This document shows positions 7,833-16,400 of a stretch of DNA of 64,000 nt, piece after piece. The notes below the pieces were generated by a model, which was given only the letters and a program-made list of their open reading frames with translations, made no database searches and was not told where the DNA came from. A program made the position numbers and the translations under genes. The stretch covers positions 868,001-932,000 of the forward strand of contig CAWEUM010000003.1 in NCBI GenBank assembly GCA_963812255.1, given 5' to 3'. This stretch comes from DATJGR01 sp963812255 (GTDB taxonomy: Bacteria; Pseudomonadota; Gammaproteobacteria; Pseudomonadales; Azotimanducaceae). Within the stretch, counting starts at the first letter, position 1. Every line of letters starts with the position of its first letter.

Positions 7833-8684
7833 TCAGTGATCGCCGCCGATCGGCGATACGCGCAGCAGCCGGATGCGCCGGCTGTCGGCGTTGAGCACCT
7901 CGAACATCAATTCGCCCATCGCGATACTCTCGTCGCGCTTCGGCAGATGCCCGAAATGTTTCATGATCAGGCCACCGATCGTGTCGAACTCGGTATCACT
8001 GAACGCGGTACCGAAGCGCTCGTTGAAATCCTCGATCGGTGTGGTCGCCTTGACGGTGTAGTTGTCCGCGCCGAGTTCCTTGATGTCCGATTTTTCGTCG
8101 ACGTCGTGTTCGTCTTCGATGTCGCCGACGATCTGCTCGAGGACATCCTCGATCGTCACCGCACCGCTGACATGCCCGTATTCGTCTATCACCACCGCCA
8201 TGTGATTGCGATTGGCGCGAAAGTCCTGCAGCAGCACGTTCAGCCGCTTGCTCTCGGGGATCGCCGCCGCCGGGCGCATGCAATCCTTGATATCGAAATC
8301 GTCCCAATCGTCTTGCAGCAGCAACGGCAGGATGTCTTTCGCATGCAGGATTCCGCGCAGATCGTCGAAATCGTCACCGATGACGGGAAATCGCGAATGC
8401 TGCGACTCGATGACGATCGGCAGGAACTGCCGCGGCGCCATGTCGGCCCGGACGTAGACGAGCTGCGAGCGCGGCACCATCACGTCGCGCGCGTGCATGT
8501 CGGCCACCGCGATTGCGCCGAACAGGATGTTGAGGACATCGACGTCGATCACGTCACGATCGGCCGCGTCACGCAGCGTTTCCATCAACTCGGAGCGCGA
8601 CGTCGGCTCGCCGGAGAACATGTCCGCGACGCGTTCGATCCAGCGCCGGCCGCCCCCGGTGTCGTCTGTCTCCGAGTCACTCAT
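7833..8684 (-). CDS. corC: CorC/HlyC-family CBS-domain protein
   Basis: This is the YbeX/CorC cytosolic protein with two CBS domains and a C-terminal CorC/HlyC transporter-associated domain. It is linked to Mg2+/Co2+ homeostasis and, in E. coli, to ribosome metabolism. Seen are 'ARDVMVPRSQLVYV' (first CBS), 'HMAVVIDEYGHVSGAVTIEDVLEQIVGDIEDE' in shortened form as the family signature at about 160-190, and a C-terminal 'FDTIGGLIMKHFGHLPKRDE'. It has 283 residues from the ATG at 8684; a longer frame adds 19 residues that do not look like the family. No membrane domain is present, unlike the longer YfjD-type homologues. Its neighbours ybeY and lnt follow the standard order. Confidence 0.93.
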   Translation of the reverse strand: MSDSETDDTGGGRRWIERVADMFSGEPTSRSELMETLRDAADRDVIDVDVLNILFGAIAVADMHARDVMVPRSQLVYVRADMAPRQFLPIVIESQHSRFPVIGDDFDDLRGILHAKDILPLLLQDDWDDFDIKDCMRPAAAIPESKRLNVLLQDFRANRNHMAVVIDEYGHVSGAVTIEDVLEQIVGDIEDEHDVDEKSDIKELGADNYTVKATTPIEDFNERFGTAFSDTEFDTIGGLIMKHFGHLPKRDESIAMGELMFEVLNADSRRIRLLRVSPIGGDH

Positions 8685-8750
8685 ACAATCGGTTTTCCGG
8701 ACGATCGAACCGGCTCTCGAAACGACTCTCCATACAGGCACGCATAAAAA

Positions 8751-9221
8751 TCATCGATACGGATCGCCAATGCCAAGGGTGTTCAGTATGGCGACTTCGC
8801 GACCCTCCATCACCTGCGCATCGGCGGGTTGCTCATGGTCGTAGCCGCACAGATGCAGCACGCCGTGGATCACCAGATGCGCGCAGTGGTCGGCGGTCGA
8901 TTTGCCTTGCAGCCCCGCTTCGGCGGCAACCACCGGCGCGCAGATCACCACATCACCAAGCAACCGCTCACCACACTCGGGGTCGATCACATCGGCCATG
9001 AACGACAGCACGTTGGTGAGGCCGTCCTTGTGACGGTAGCGCGCGTTGAGATCCGCCATCTCATCGGCTCCGACGATGCGAATGCACAGACTGCCGGACT
9101 CACCGATGTCCACCAACGCTGCGCGCGCCCAGCGACGCAATGAAGCCGCGCGGGGTGGCGCCTCGACTCCATCGGCGATCTGAATCTCGATCCTGGCGCG
9201 GGCGACACTAGGGTTGTTCAT
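8751..9221 (-). CDS. ybeY: Endoribonuclease YbeY
   Basis: YbeY is a zinc endoribonuclease needed for 16S rRNA 3'-end maturation and 70S quality control. The 156-residue product carries the metal site 'HGVLHLCGYDH' (residues 119-129) and the substrate-site 'MADLNARYRHKDGLTNVLSF'. The ATG at 9221 lies 14 bases inside the end of phoH, giving an overlapping pair. The alternative upstream frame only covers the phoH tail. Confidence 0.95.
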   Translation of the reverse strand: MNNPSVARARIEIQIADGVEAPPRAASLRRWARAALVDIGESGSLCIRIVGADEMADLNARYRHKDGLTNVLSFMADVIDPECGERLLGDVVICAPVVAAEAGLQGKSTADHCAHLVIHGVLHLCGYDHEQPADAQVMEGREVAILNTLGIGDPYR

Positions 9222-10245
9222 CGCTCCGCGAGCCGTTTTCGGATCGCAGTTCGCTCGCGGCGTCGTGGCGCGCATAGGCTTCGACGATCCGCTGCACCAA
9301 CGGGTGCCGCACGACATCCTTCGACGTGAAGTGCGTGAACGACAATCCGTCGACTCCATCAAGCACGCCGATGCAGTGAATCAACCCGGAACGGCTGCCG
9401 CGCGGCAGATCGATCTGCGTGATGTCACCGGTGATCACCGCGGTAGAGCCGAAGCCGATCCGCGTCAGAAACATTTTCATCTGCTCGATCGTCGTGTTCT
9501 GACTTTCGTCGAGAATGATGAATGCATTGTTCAATGTCCGGCCGCGCATGAATGCCAGCGGCGCCACTTCGATGATGTTGCGTTCGATGTATTTGTGCAC
9601 CCGCTCGACGCCCATCATTTCGTACAGCGCGTCGTACAACGGCCGCAGATACGGATCGATCTTCTGTGCGAGATCGCCAGGCAGGAAACCGAGCTTCTCG
9701 CCCGCTTCGACCGCCGGCCGAACCAGCAGAATCCGTCCGACCCGCTGTTGTTCGAGCGCCGCAACCGCGCATGCGACGGCCAGATAGGTCTTGCCGGTAC
9801 CGGCCGGACCGATGCCGAAGTTGGCGTCGTGCAACTGAATCGCGCGCACGTAGTGAGTCTGGTTGGGTCCGCGCGGCTTGATCGTTTTGCGCCGCGTATG
9901 GATCAACAACCCGGCGTCGGTCTCACCCTGGGTCAGCGCTTCTACGCCGGCGTCCTGCAGATACAGGTGAATCGATTCCGATTCGAGCGCCTCGCCATCG
10001 GCAATGTCTCCGTAGAGCGCCTTCAGCAGCGCCTCGGATACCTCCACGCCCTGCGCTGGACCCGACACCTGAAACTCATTGCCACGGTTGCGAATCCGCA
10101 CGCCGAGGCTGCGTTCGATGAATTTGAGGTTCGCATCGAACGGACCACACAGCGACGCGAGGCGGCGGGAATCATTCGGTTCGAGCGTTACGCTGCCAGT
10201 CAGCGCAACGACGCGATTCGGCTGGTCCGTCAAACTACGAGGCAA
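9208..10245 (-). CDS. ybeZ: PhoH-like ATPase YbeZ
   Basis: This PhoH-family P-loop ATPase is associated with YbeY and RNA metabolism. It has an N-terminal KH-like region (about 25-115), Walker A GPAGTGKT (146-153) and Walker B IILDESQN (243-250). The ATP-binding core 'RPAVEAGEKLGFLPGD' is intact and the length of 345 residues is normal. The only in-frame initiator near the N terminus is TTG at 10245 (another TTG lies five codons on), and no clear ribosome binding site precedes it. Expression probably depends on coupling to miaB, 41 bases upstream. Confidence 0.93.
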   Translation of the reverse strand: MPRSLTDQPNRVVALTGSVTLEPNDSRRLASLCGPFDANLKFIERSLGVRIRNRGNEFQVSGPAQGVEVSEALLKALYGDIADGEALESESIHLYLQDAGVEALTQGETDAGLLIHTRRKTIKPRGPNQTHYVRAIQLHDANFGIGPAGTGKTYLAVACAVAALEQQRVGRILLVRPAVEAGEKLGFLPGDLAQKIDPYLRPLYDALYEMMGVERVHKYIERNIIEVAPLAFMRGRTLNNAFIILDESQNTTIEQMKMFLTRIGFGSTAVITGDITQIDLPRGSRSGLIHCIGVLDGVDGLSFTHFTSKDVVRHPLVQRIVEAYARHDAASELRSENGSRSDEQP

Positions 10246-10286
10246 TTCGGCATATGACGGCTAGCATATCGGCGAGCGGTAGCCTG

Positions 10287-11618
10287 TCAATTGAAGTTTC
10301 CAGCGACGCGGCCCCGCAACGTGTAGCTCATCGCCTCGCCGATGACGACGTTGACGAAGTGACCGACCTCGGCGGCGCCACTGAAGTTGACTACGCGGTT
10401 GTTGTCGGTGCGGCCCTGCATCTGGCTGGGATCACGCTTGGCCGGCCCGGTCACGAGCACCCGTTGCGTCGTGCCGACCATGGCCCGGCTGAATGCATCA
10501 CCCTGCTTGCGGAGCAGCGCCTGCAGCGTCTTCAGCCGTTCACGCTTGACGTCCGACGGGGTCGGATCGGGCAGACTCGCGGCCGGCGTACCGGGACGCG
10601 GGCTGTACTGAAACGTGAACGACATGTCGAAGCGCAGTGCTTCGACGAGCGCCAGCGTCGCCTCGAAATCCCGATCGGTTTCGCCGGGGAAGCCGACGAT
10701 GAAATCAGACGTCAACGACACGTCCGGCCGGACCGCGCGGACGCGGCGAATCTTGTCCTTGTACTCAAGGATCGTATGGCCGCGCTTCATCATCGCGAGA
10801 ACGCGATCCGATCCCGACTGAACCGGCAGATGCACGTGGCTGACGAGTTGCGGCAGGCTCGCGTACGCCTCGATCAGACTGTTGGAAAATTCGACCGGGT
10901 GCGAGGTGGTGTACCGCAGCCTGTCGATGCCGGGCACATCGGCCGCGTAGTGCAGCAATTCCGCGAGATCCGCCTGATCGTCTTCGATGTCGCCGCGGTA
11001 GGCGTTGACGTTCTGGCCGAGGAACGTGATCTCACGAACGCCCTGGCGTGCGAGTTGCACCACTTCGCGCATCACATCGGCGACCGGCCGGCTCACTTCG
11101 GGACCGCGTGTGTACGGCACGACGCAGAACGAACAGTATTTGCTGCAGCCTTCCATGACCGAAACCATCGCCGCCGGCCCATCGACCTTCGGCGCCGGCA
11201 ACGAATCGAACTTTTCGATTGCCGGAAAGCTGATGTCGACGACCTGCGCACCGTCGCGCGCGCGGGCCGCGTCGAGCAGCGCCGGCAGGCGATGCAATGT
11301 CTGCGGCCCGAACACCACGTCCACATACGGCGCACGGCGCCGGATTGCATCACCCTCCTGGCTCGCGACGCAGCCGCCCACACCGATCAAAAGGTCCGGT
11401 CTTGCAGCCTTCAACGGCCTCCACCGGCCGAGTTGCGAAAACACCTTCTCCTGTGCCTTCTCGCGCACCGAGCAGGTATTCAGCAGCAGCACGTCGGCGT
11501 CTTCGGCGCATTGAACGGGTTCGAGTCCGTGGCTTGCCCGAAGCAGATCGAGCATCCGCGCGGAGTCGTACTCGTTCATCTGGCAACCCTGCGTCTCGAC
11601 GAAGACTTTTCCGGGCAT
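10287..11618 (-). CDS. miaB: tRNA-2-methylthio-N6-dimethylallyladenosine synthase
   Basis: MiaB is a radical-SAM methylthiotransferase that converts i6A37 to ms2i6A37 in tRNAs reading UNN codons. It has an N-terminal UPF0004 domain with cluster ligands Cys12, Cys49 and Cys83 (ETQGCQMNEYDS, NTCSVRE, GGCVASQEGD), a radical-SAM motif C-x3-C-x2-C at Cys158/162/165 (GCSKYCSFC) and a C-terminal TRAM domain (GRTDNNRVVNF). The ATG at 11618 was chosen because it starts at 'MPGKVFVETQGCQ'; an upstream TTG would add five residues. It is the first gene of the five-gene operon reaching lnt and has a candidate promoter at 11654-11683. Confidence 0.96.
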   Translation of the reverse strand: MPGKVFVETQGCQMNEYDSARMLDLLRASHGLEPVQCAEDADVLLLNTCSVREKAQEKVFSQLGRWRPLKAARPDLLIGVGGCVASQEGDAIRRRAPYVDVVFGPQTLHRLPALLDAARARDGAQVVDISFPAIEKFDSLPAPKVDGPAAMVSVMEGCSKYCSFCVVPYTRGPEVSRPVADVMREVVQLARQGVREITFLGQNVNAYRGDIEDDQADLAELLHYAADVPGIDRLRYTTSHPVEFSNSLIEAYASLPQLVSHVHLPVQSGSDRVLAMMKRGHTILEYKDKIRRVRAVRPDVSLTSDFIVGFPGETDRDFEATLALVEALRFDMSFTFQYSPRPGTPAASLPDPTPSDVKRERLKTLQALLRKQGDAFSRAMVGTTQRVLVTGPAKRDPSQMQGRTDNNRVVNFSGAAEVGHFVNVVIGEAMSYTLRGRVAGNFN

Positions 11619-11653
11619 TGTTTCGTGCGGCAATCGAATAAAACGGGGGCGGA

Positions 11654-11683
11654 ATTATAGCGGCACTTGAATTTGCGAGTCAG
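11654..11683 (-). promoter_or_regulatory. Candidate sigma70 promoter of the miaB operon
   Basis: On the minus strand a perfect -10 box TATAAT (11659-11654) is preceded, after 18 bases, by CTGACT (11683-11678), which matches four of six positions of the -35 consensus. The -10 box lies 35 bases upstream of the miaB ATG. It overlaps the divergent candidate promoter of the DUF1820 gene, so the two could compete for polymerase. Confidence 0.6.
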
Positions 11684-11694
11684 ACCTTTATATA
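11667..11694 (+). promoter_or_regulatory. Candidate promoter of the DUF1820 gene
   Basis: TTGAAT (11667-11672) and TATATA (11689-11694) are separated by 16 bases and lie 28 bases before the ATG at 11723. An AGGAA ribosome binding site precedes that ATG. The boxes are imperfect, so this is moderate evidence only. Confidence 0.45.
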
Positions 11695-11722
11695 TGGCGG
11701 AACATCCGCATCAGGAACGTGC

Positions 11723-12061
11723 ATGGCCGACCAGCAGCAACACATCTACAAGATCCTTTTCCACAATCAGGGCCAGATCTACGAGGTGTATGCGCGCGCG
11801 ATTTATCAGAGCGATCTGTACGGATTCATCGAAATCGAGGACTACATCTTCGGCGACAAGACCAAGGTCGTCATCGATCCGGGCCAGGACCGTCTACGCA
11901 CCGAATTCGACGGCGTACAGCGCAGCTTCATACCCGTGCATTCGGTGGTTCGCATCGACGAGGTCGAAAAAGAGGGTGTCGCGAAAATCAGCGAGAGCAA
12001 GGGCGGCACCAACATCGCGCATCTTCCGCTGCCGATCCCCCGCAACGAAGGTAAGCCCTGA
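11723..12061 (+). CDS. DUF1820 family protein
   Basis: This small cytosolic protein of 112 residues belongs to the uncharacterised DUF1820 family. Typical sequence is seen in 'YKILFHNQGQIYEVYARAIY' and 'SDLYGFIEIEDYIFG', followed by a 'KTKVVIDPGQDRLRTEFDGV' strand pair. The gene lies head to head with miaB, an association I recall for other gammaproteobacteria, so a link to RNA or translation is possible but unproven. AGGAA lies 9 bases upstream of the ATG. No signal peptide or membrane segment is present. Confidence 0.9.
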   Translation: MADQQQHIYKILFHNQGQIYEVYARAIYQSDLYGFIEIEDYIFGDKTKVVIDPGQDRLRTEFDGVQRSFIPVHSVVRIDEVEKEGVAKISESKGGTNIAHLPLPIPRNEGKP

Positions 12062-12090
12062 GTCTGCTGACTCGGTGCGCTACGGTGCAC

Positions 12091-12173
12091 GGTGCAGGCG
12101 GATGTTCGTTGTGCCGGACACGCCTGAGTCCCGTCCCTGGAGGCTGGTGCTGCGTCATCCCTGGCGCAGGACG
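12091..12173 (-). repeat. Degenerate palindromic element copy F
   Basis: The left arm resembles copy C (GCAGGCGGATG..GTGCCGGACACGCC) and the core is recognisable with the CCCTGG repeats, but the right arm is replaced by unrelated sequence containing 'CTCTGACTCTGTCC'. It lies between two convergent genes and is probably a decayed copy that can no longer form the outer stem. Confidence 0.7.
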
Positions 12174-12206
12174 CTCTGACTCTGTCCTGCTCTCGAACGC
12201 GCCTCA

Positions 12207-13292
12207 CTAATACCCTTCGTCCAGCAGCGGGAACGCGGACAGCGCGTGGGCAACGCCGATCGGCCGCGCCGGTTCGAGCAGTTCGGGTGTCAACTCCGCG
12301 ACACGACTCACGCCCAACAATCCCATGTTGGTGCGGATCTCGATTTCGAGCAGTTCCAGCGCGCGTGTCAGGGCCTCCGCACCGCCGGCCGCCATTGCCA
12401 ATGCCTCGAGCCGCCCGATGCCCACCGCCGTGGCGCCCCGCGCGACACCTTTGATGACGTCGGTGCCACGCATGAAACCGCCATCGACGACAACGGGGAC
12501 GCGCCCCGCCACCGCTGCCGTCACTTCGGGCAGCGCATCGATGCAGCCGCGCCCGTGATCGAGTTGACGCCCGCCGTGATTCGATACGTAGACCACATCG
12601 ACCCCGAGGTCGACCGCGCGGCGCGCGTCGTCCGCCACATTGATGCCTTTCAGCCACAGCGGTACGCGGTGCTTGCGCTTGATGTGCGCAACGGTATCCC
12701 ACGTCATCTTCGCCTGATGAACAAAGTCACCGCCGCCGGCTTGACGACCCGATGCCGGCACGTACGCCTTCGAAATGTCGCGCTCGCGCCGACTGTAAAC
12801 CGCTGTATCGACCGTCAGGCAAAATCCCGCATAACCGGCTGCAATCGCACGTTCGATATGATCGTCCATCCAACCCCGATCACCGAGCAGATAGAGCTGA
12901 AAAACCTTCGGCGCCGCACCCTCGCGCGCGCGCGTTCTCGCAAGCGTTTCGAAATCGGGCAGGCACACCGAACTCAGAATCATCATCGAACCGAACGCAT
13001 CCGCTGCCTGCGCAACGGATGCCGCACCCCCCGATTCGAATACCTGTATCGAACCGATCGGCGGCAGTATTACCGGTATGCGCAGGCGGTGACCACAGAG
13101 TTCGACACCCGCATCGACGTTCGCAACGTCATTCAGTACACGCGGCCGAAACGCGAGCGAATCGAGCGCGAGACGATTGCGCTTGAGTGACGTCTCCGTG
13201 TCGGCACCGCCGATCAGATAGTCCCAGTCGTTGCGCGACAGATTCACGCGCGCAGCTTTGGCGATGTCATGCAGGGTTCGAAACTGATTCAT
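12207..13292 (-). CDS. FMN-dependent alpha-hydroxyacid oxidase/dehydrogenase
   Basis: The 361-residue protein is a TIM-barrel flavoenzyme of the lactate/glycolate/mandelate oxidase family, which oxidises 2-hydroxyacids to 2-ketoacids. The active-site block 'VSNHGGRQLDHGRG' supplies the catalytic His and substrate Arg. 'PVVVDGGFMRGTDVIKGVARGATAVGIG' (in two parts) is the FMN-phosphate site, and 'YLIGGADTETSLKRN' is the N-terminal signature. There is no membrane insert like the one in LldD, so it is probably soluble. The substrate is unknown. It is a single gene converging on DUF1820 and divergent from the large membrane protein gene 125 bases away. Confidence 0.88.
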   Translation of the reverse strand: MNQFRTLHDIAKAARVNLSRNDWDYLIGGADTETSLKRNRLALDSLAFRPRVLNDVANVDAGVELCGHRLRIPVILPPIGSIQVFESGGAASVAQAADAFGSMMILSSVCLPDFETLARTRAREGAAPKVFQLYLLGDRGWMDDHIERAIAAGYAGFCLTVDTAVYSRRERDISKAYVPASGRQAGGGDFVHQAKMTWDTVAHIKRKHRVPLWLKGINVADDARRAVDLGVDVVYVSNHGGRQLDHGRGCIDALPEVTAAVAGRVPVVVDGGFMRGTDVIKGVARGATAVGIGRLEALAMAAGGAEALTRALELLEIEIRTNMGLLGVSRVAELTPELLEPARPIGVAHALSAFPLLDEGY

Positions 13293-13417
13293 CGTCGGGT
13301 CCGGTGCGAGGGCCGCATGTTAGCGCGCCACCCATTCCTTTCGAAGGGTCTTTCGACGCGCTTTCGGCATCGAACCGGAAATGAAAGAATCGGGCGCCTT
13401 TCCAGGGGACGCGGGAT

Positions 13418-16400
13418 ATGCAGCAGCGAACCGGCTGGGTCGTGATGACGGTACTCATCGCAACACTCACTGCGACGAGCGGCGCCAGTTTCGCGCGCGC
13501 CGCGCAACCGAACATCCCAACGGTACTCGAACCGTGGCGCGGCTGGGTGCTCGATCGCCATCCCGATGTTCAGTGCCCGCCGCGTTACGACAACGCATCG
13601 ATCCGCTCCTGCGTCTGGATGAGCGCGCTGAAGCTCGATCTGACCCAAGCCGGCGGCCACTTCTCGATCGAGGTCGAGGTCTTTGCCAACGCCGATGTGA
13701 TACTGCCGGGCGATGCCGACGAGTGGCCGGGAGACGTCACATCGAACGGCGCGCCCGCGATCGTCACGCGCCTGAAGGATCTCCCTCGGCTGCGACTGCC
13801 GTCCGGGCGCTATGCGATCGCCGGCGCGCTGCACTGGAACACACTGCCAGACTCGCTCGCCGTGCCACGTCAGCCAGGCGCGCTGCAACTGAGCATCGGC
13901 GGCCGCGCGGTTGCGCAGCCGCTGATCAAGAATGGTCGGTTGTGGCTCGGCGCCAGTCCAGCCACCTCCGGCGCCACCGCCGAACTGCCCAACGACTCGC
14001 TGACGGCGCGCGTCTATCGGCGCCTCGACGACGGCGTGCCGATGCTACTGCAGACCTACATCGACCTCTCTGTCGCGGGCAGCCATCGCCTCGTAACGCT
14101 TGGCCGCGCGCTGCCGGACGGATTCGAACTTACCGCCATCGATAGCAGACTGCCTGCGCATCTGGATGACTCCGGACAGCTCGAGGTGCAGGTCGAACCC
14201 GGTGAGTGGCAGGTGCAGGTAACGGGCCGCGCACTCGATGCGCCGACCGCGTTCCGCGTCGCGCCCAAAACCGAGAACTGGCCGGAACAGGAGATCTGGG
14301 GCTTCAACGCCGACCGCACGCTGCGCGTGGTCAACGTCGAAGGCGCCACACCGATCGATCTGAGCCAAACCAACGCGCCGTTCAAGGACATCCCCGCCTA
14401 CGTGGTCAGCGCGCAGAACGAACTGAAGCTTGTCGAGCAGTTCCGGGGCGACCCCAATCCGACTCCCAACGACTTTTCACTGTCGCGAGACATCTGGCTG
14501 TCCTTCAACGGCAGGGGCGTAACGGTGCGCGATACGCTCGATGGTTCGATCGCGCGACCGACGCGCCTCGCCGCCCGATTCGTTCCCGGCCGCATGACCG
14601 TGGACGGCGCACCGCAATTGATCACCCGACTCGGCGATACGAAACCCGGTATCGAACTGCTGAGCGGCAAACATCGCATTGTAGCGACCAGCGAATTGTC
14701 GCGCGGAAGCCTCGATACCGCCGTTGGCTGGGACACCGATGTCTCACGCTTATCCGGCGAACTGCACCTGCCGCCGGGCTGGCGATTGCTGTGGACCCAC
14801 GGCGTCGATCGGGCGCCGACCGCATGGCTGTCCATGTGGACGCTGTGGGATATCTTTCTGGTGGTCATCAGCGTGGTACTGGCTCTGCGGGTGCTTGGCC
14901 GCCCTGCCGCCGTACTGTTCGGGTTGACGCTGGCGCTGGTCTTTCAGGAACCCGGCGCGCCGACATTCGTATGGATCGTGCTGCTGGTGCTGCTCGCAGT
15001 GCTACAGGTGGCTCGCGCTCGCCTCGGCCAGCTCGCGCGCCTCGGTTATTTCGTTGTACTCGCCGTCACCGTGCTCGGCGTCCTGTCGTTTGCCATCGAC
15101 AGCTTCAGGATGGCGATCTATCCGCAGCTCGAGAACCCTTCCGCCGCACTTCCCCGGTCAGTGGCTGGCGAGTTCGGTATGACGGCGCCTGCGGAGGATC
15201 GCGCGGCGGCCAGCGAGGCCAACAGCGTACGCACCCGCGTTGTCTCCTCACTGAAACGGCAGAATGCGCCGGAAGTCGCGCTCGCCGCCGCGCCGGTGCC
15301 CCGGTTCGAATCGAATACGCAGGTGCAAACGGGCCCGGGTGTGCCAACCTGGCAATGGCGCGACGAAACGCTGATCTGGGACGGTCCGGTCACCGCGGCG
15401 CAGTCGGTCGCGTTGGTGTTTTCACCGCCGTGGTTGACGCGCAGCCTGCACGTAGTCGGCCCGGTGCTGTTGCTGCTGCTCGCCGCGATTGTCGGCGGCG
15501 CGACGTTACCGCCTTCGATCCCGCTTCCGACATGGCTGAAGCGTTTCTCCATGCCGGCGGTCGGCGCATTGCTGTTCGTCGCCAGCCTCGCCTTGCCACC
15601 GCCGGCGCGCGCCGACATCCCCAGTCCGGACATGCTCGACGAACTGGAGCAGCGCCTGACGCAGCCACCGGATTGTCTGCCGGCGTGCGCCGCCGTCGAA
15701 CACGCCCGCGTGACTTTGGCCGGCGACCAGCTGACCGTGCGACTCGACATCAACGCGGCCGCCACGGTGGCGCTGCCGTTGCCATCGGCAGCCCGATGGT
15801 GGCCGCTGGAAGCGCGCGACGGCGATCAGGCAGCCATCGTCACCCGCGACGATGCGGGCCAACTGGCGATCGCGCTCACGGCCGGTGTCCACGCGATCGA
15901 ACTGTCCGGCCCTGTCACCGACATCGATCGATTCGAATTGTCATTCCCGACTCCGCCCGGACGGATTTCACTCGATCTAAAGGGCTGGCACGCGTATGGC
16001 GTGCAGGACGGCCGCCTGCGCGGCGGCGCGTTGCAGTTCGAGCGCGAAACCGTGTCAGCGACGAAAGACGCCAAGGCGAGCCTCGCGCCGGCGCCGATCG
16101 CGCCGTATTTCAGGCTCAGTCGCACGTTCGACTTCGGTCTCGAATGGCGCATTCATACGACCTTGACGCGCCTCGCGCCCTCGGACGGCGGCATCCCCTT
16201 CGCGGTACCGTTGGTGCCAGGCGAATCGCTGCTCGACGGTCGCGTTCGGGTCGAAAACGGCAAGATCATCGGGGTCTTAGCGCCGGGACAACGGCAGATC
16301 GACTGGCGCAGCGCACTGGCGAGCACCGATACACTGCAGCTGACGGCGCCCGCCGTGTCGAAATGGAGCGAGCAGTGGACCTTGATTCCATCGAACTTCT

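Noticed and set aside
4892..7894. Plus-strand open frame of 1000 codons opposite leuS and lnt
   Set aside because: It is antisense to two clear essential genes, is rich in Arg/His as expected of a shadow frame in GC-rich DNA, and runs straight through palindromic elements C and D.
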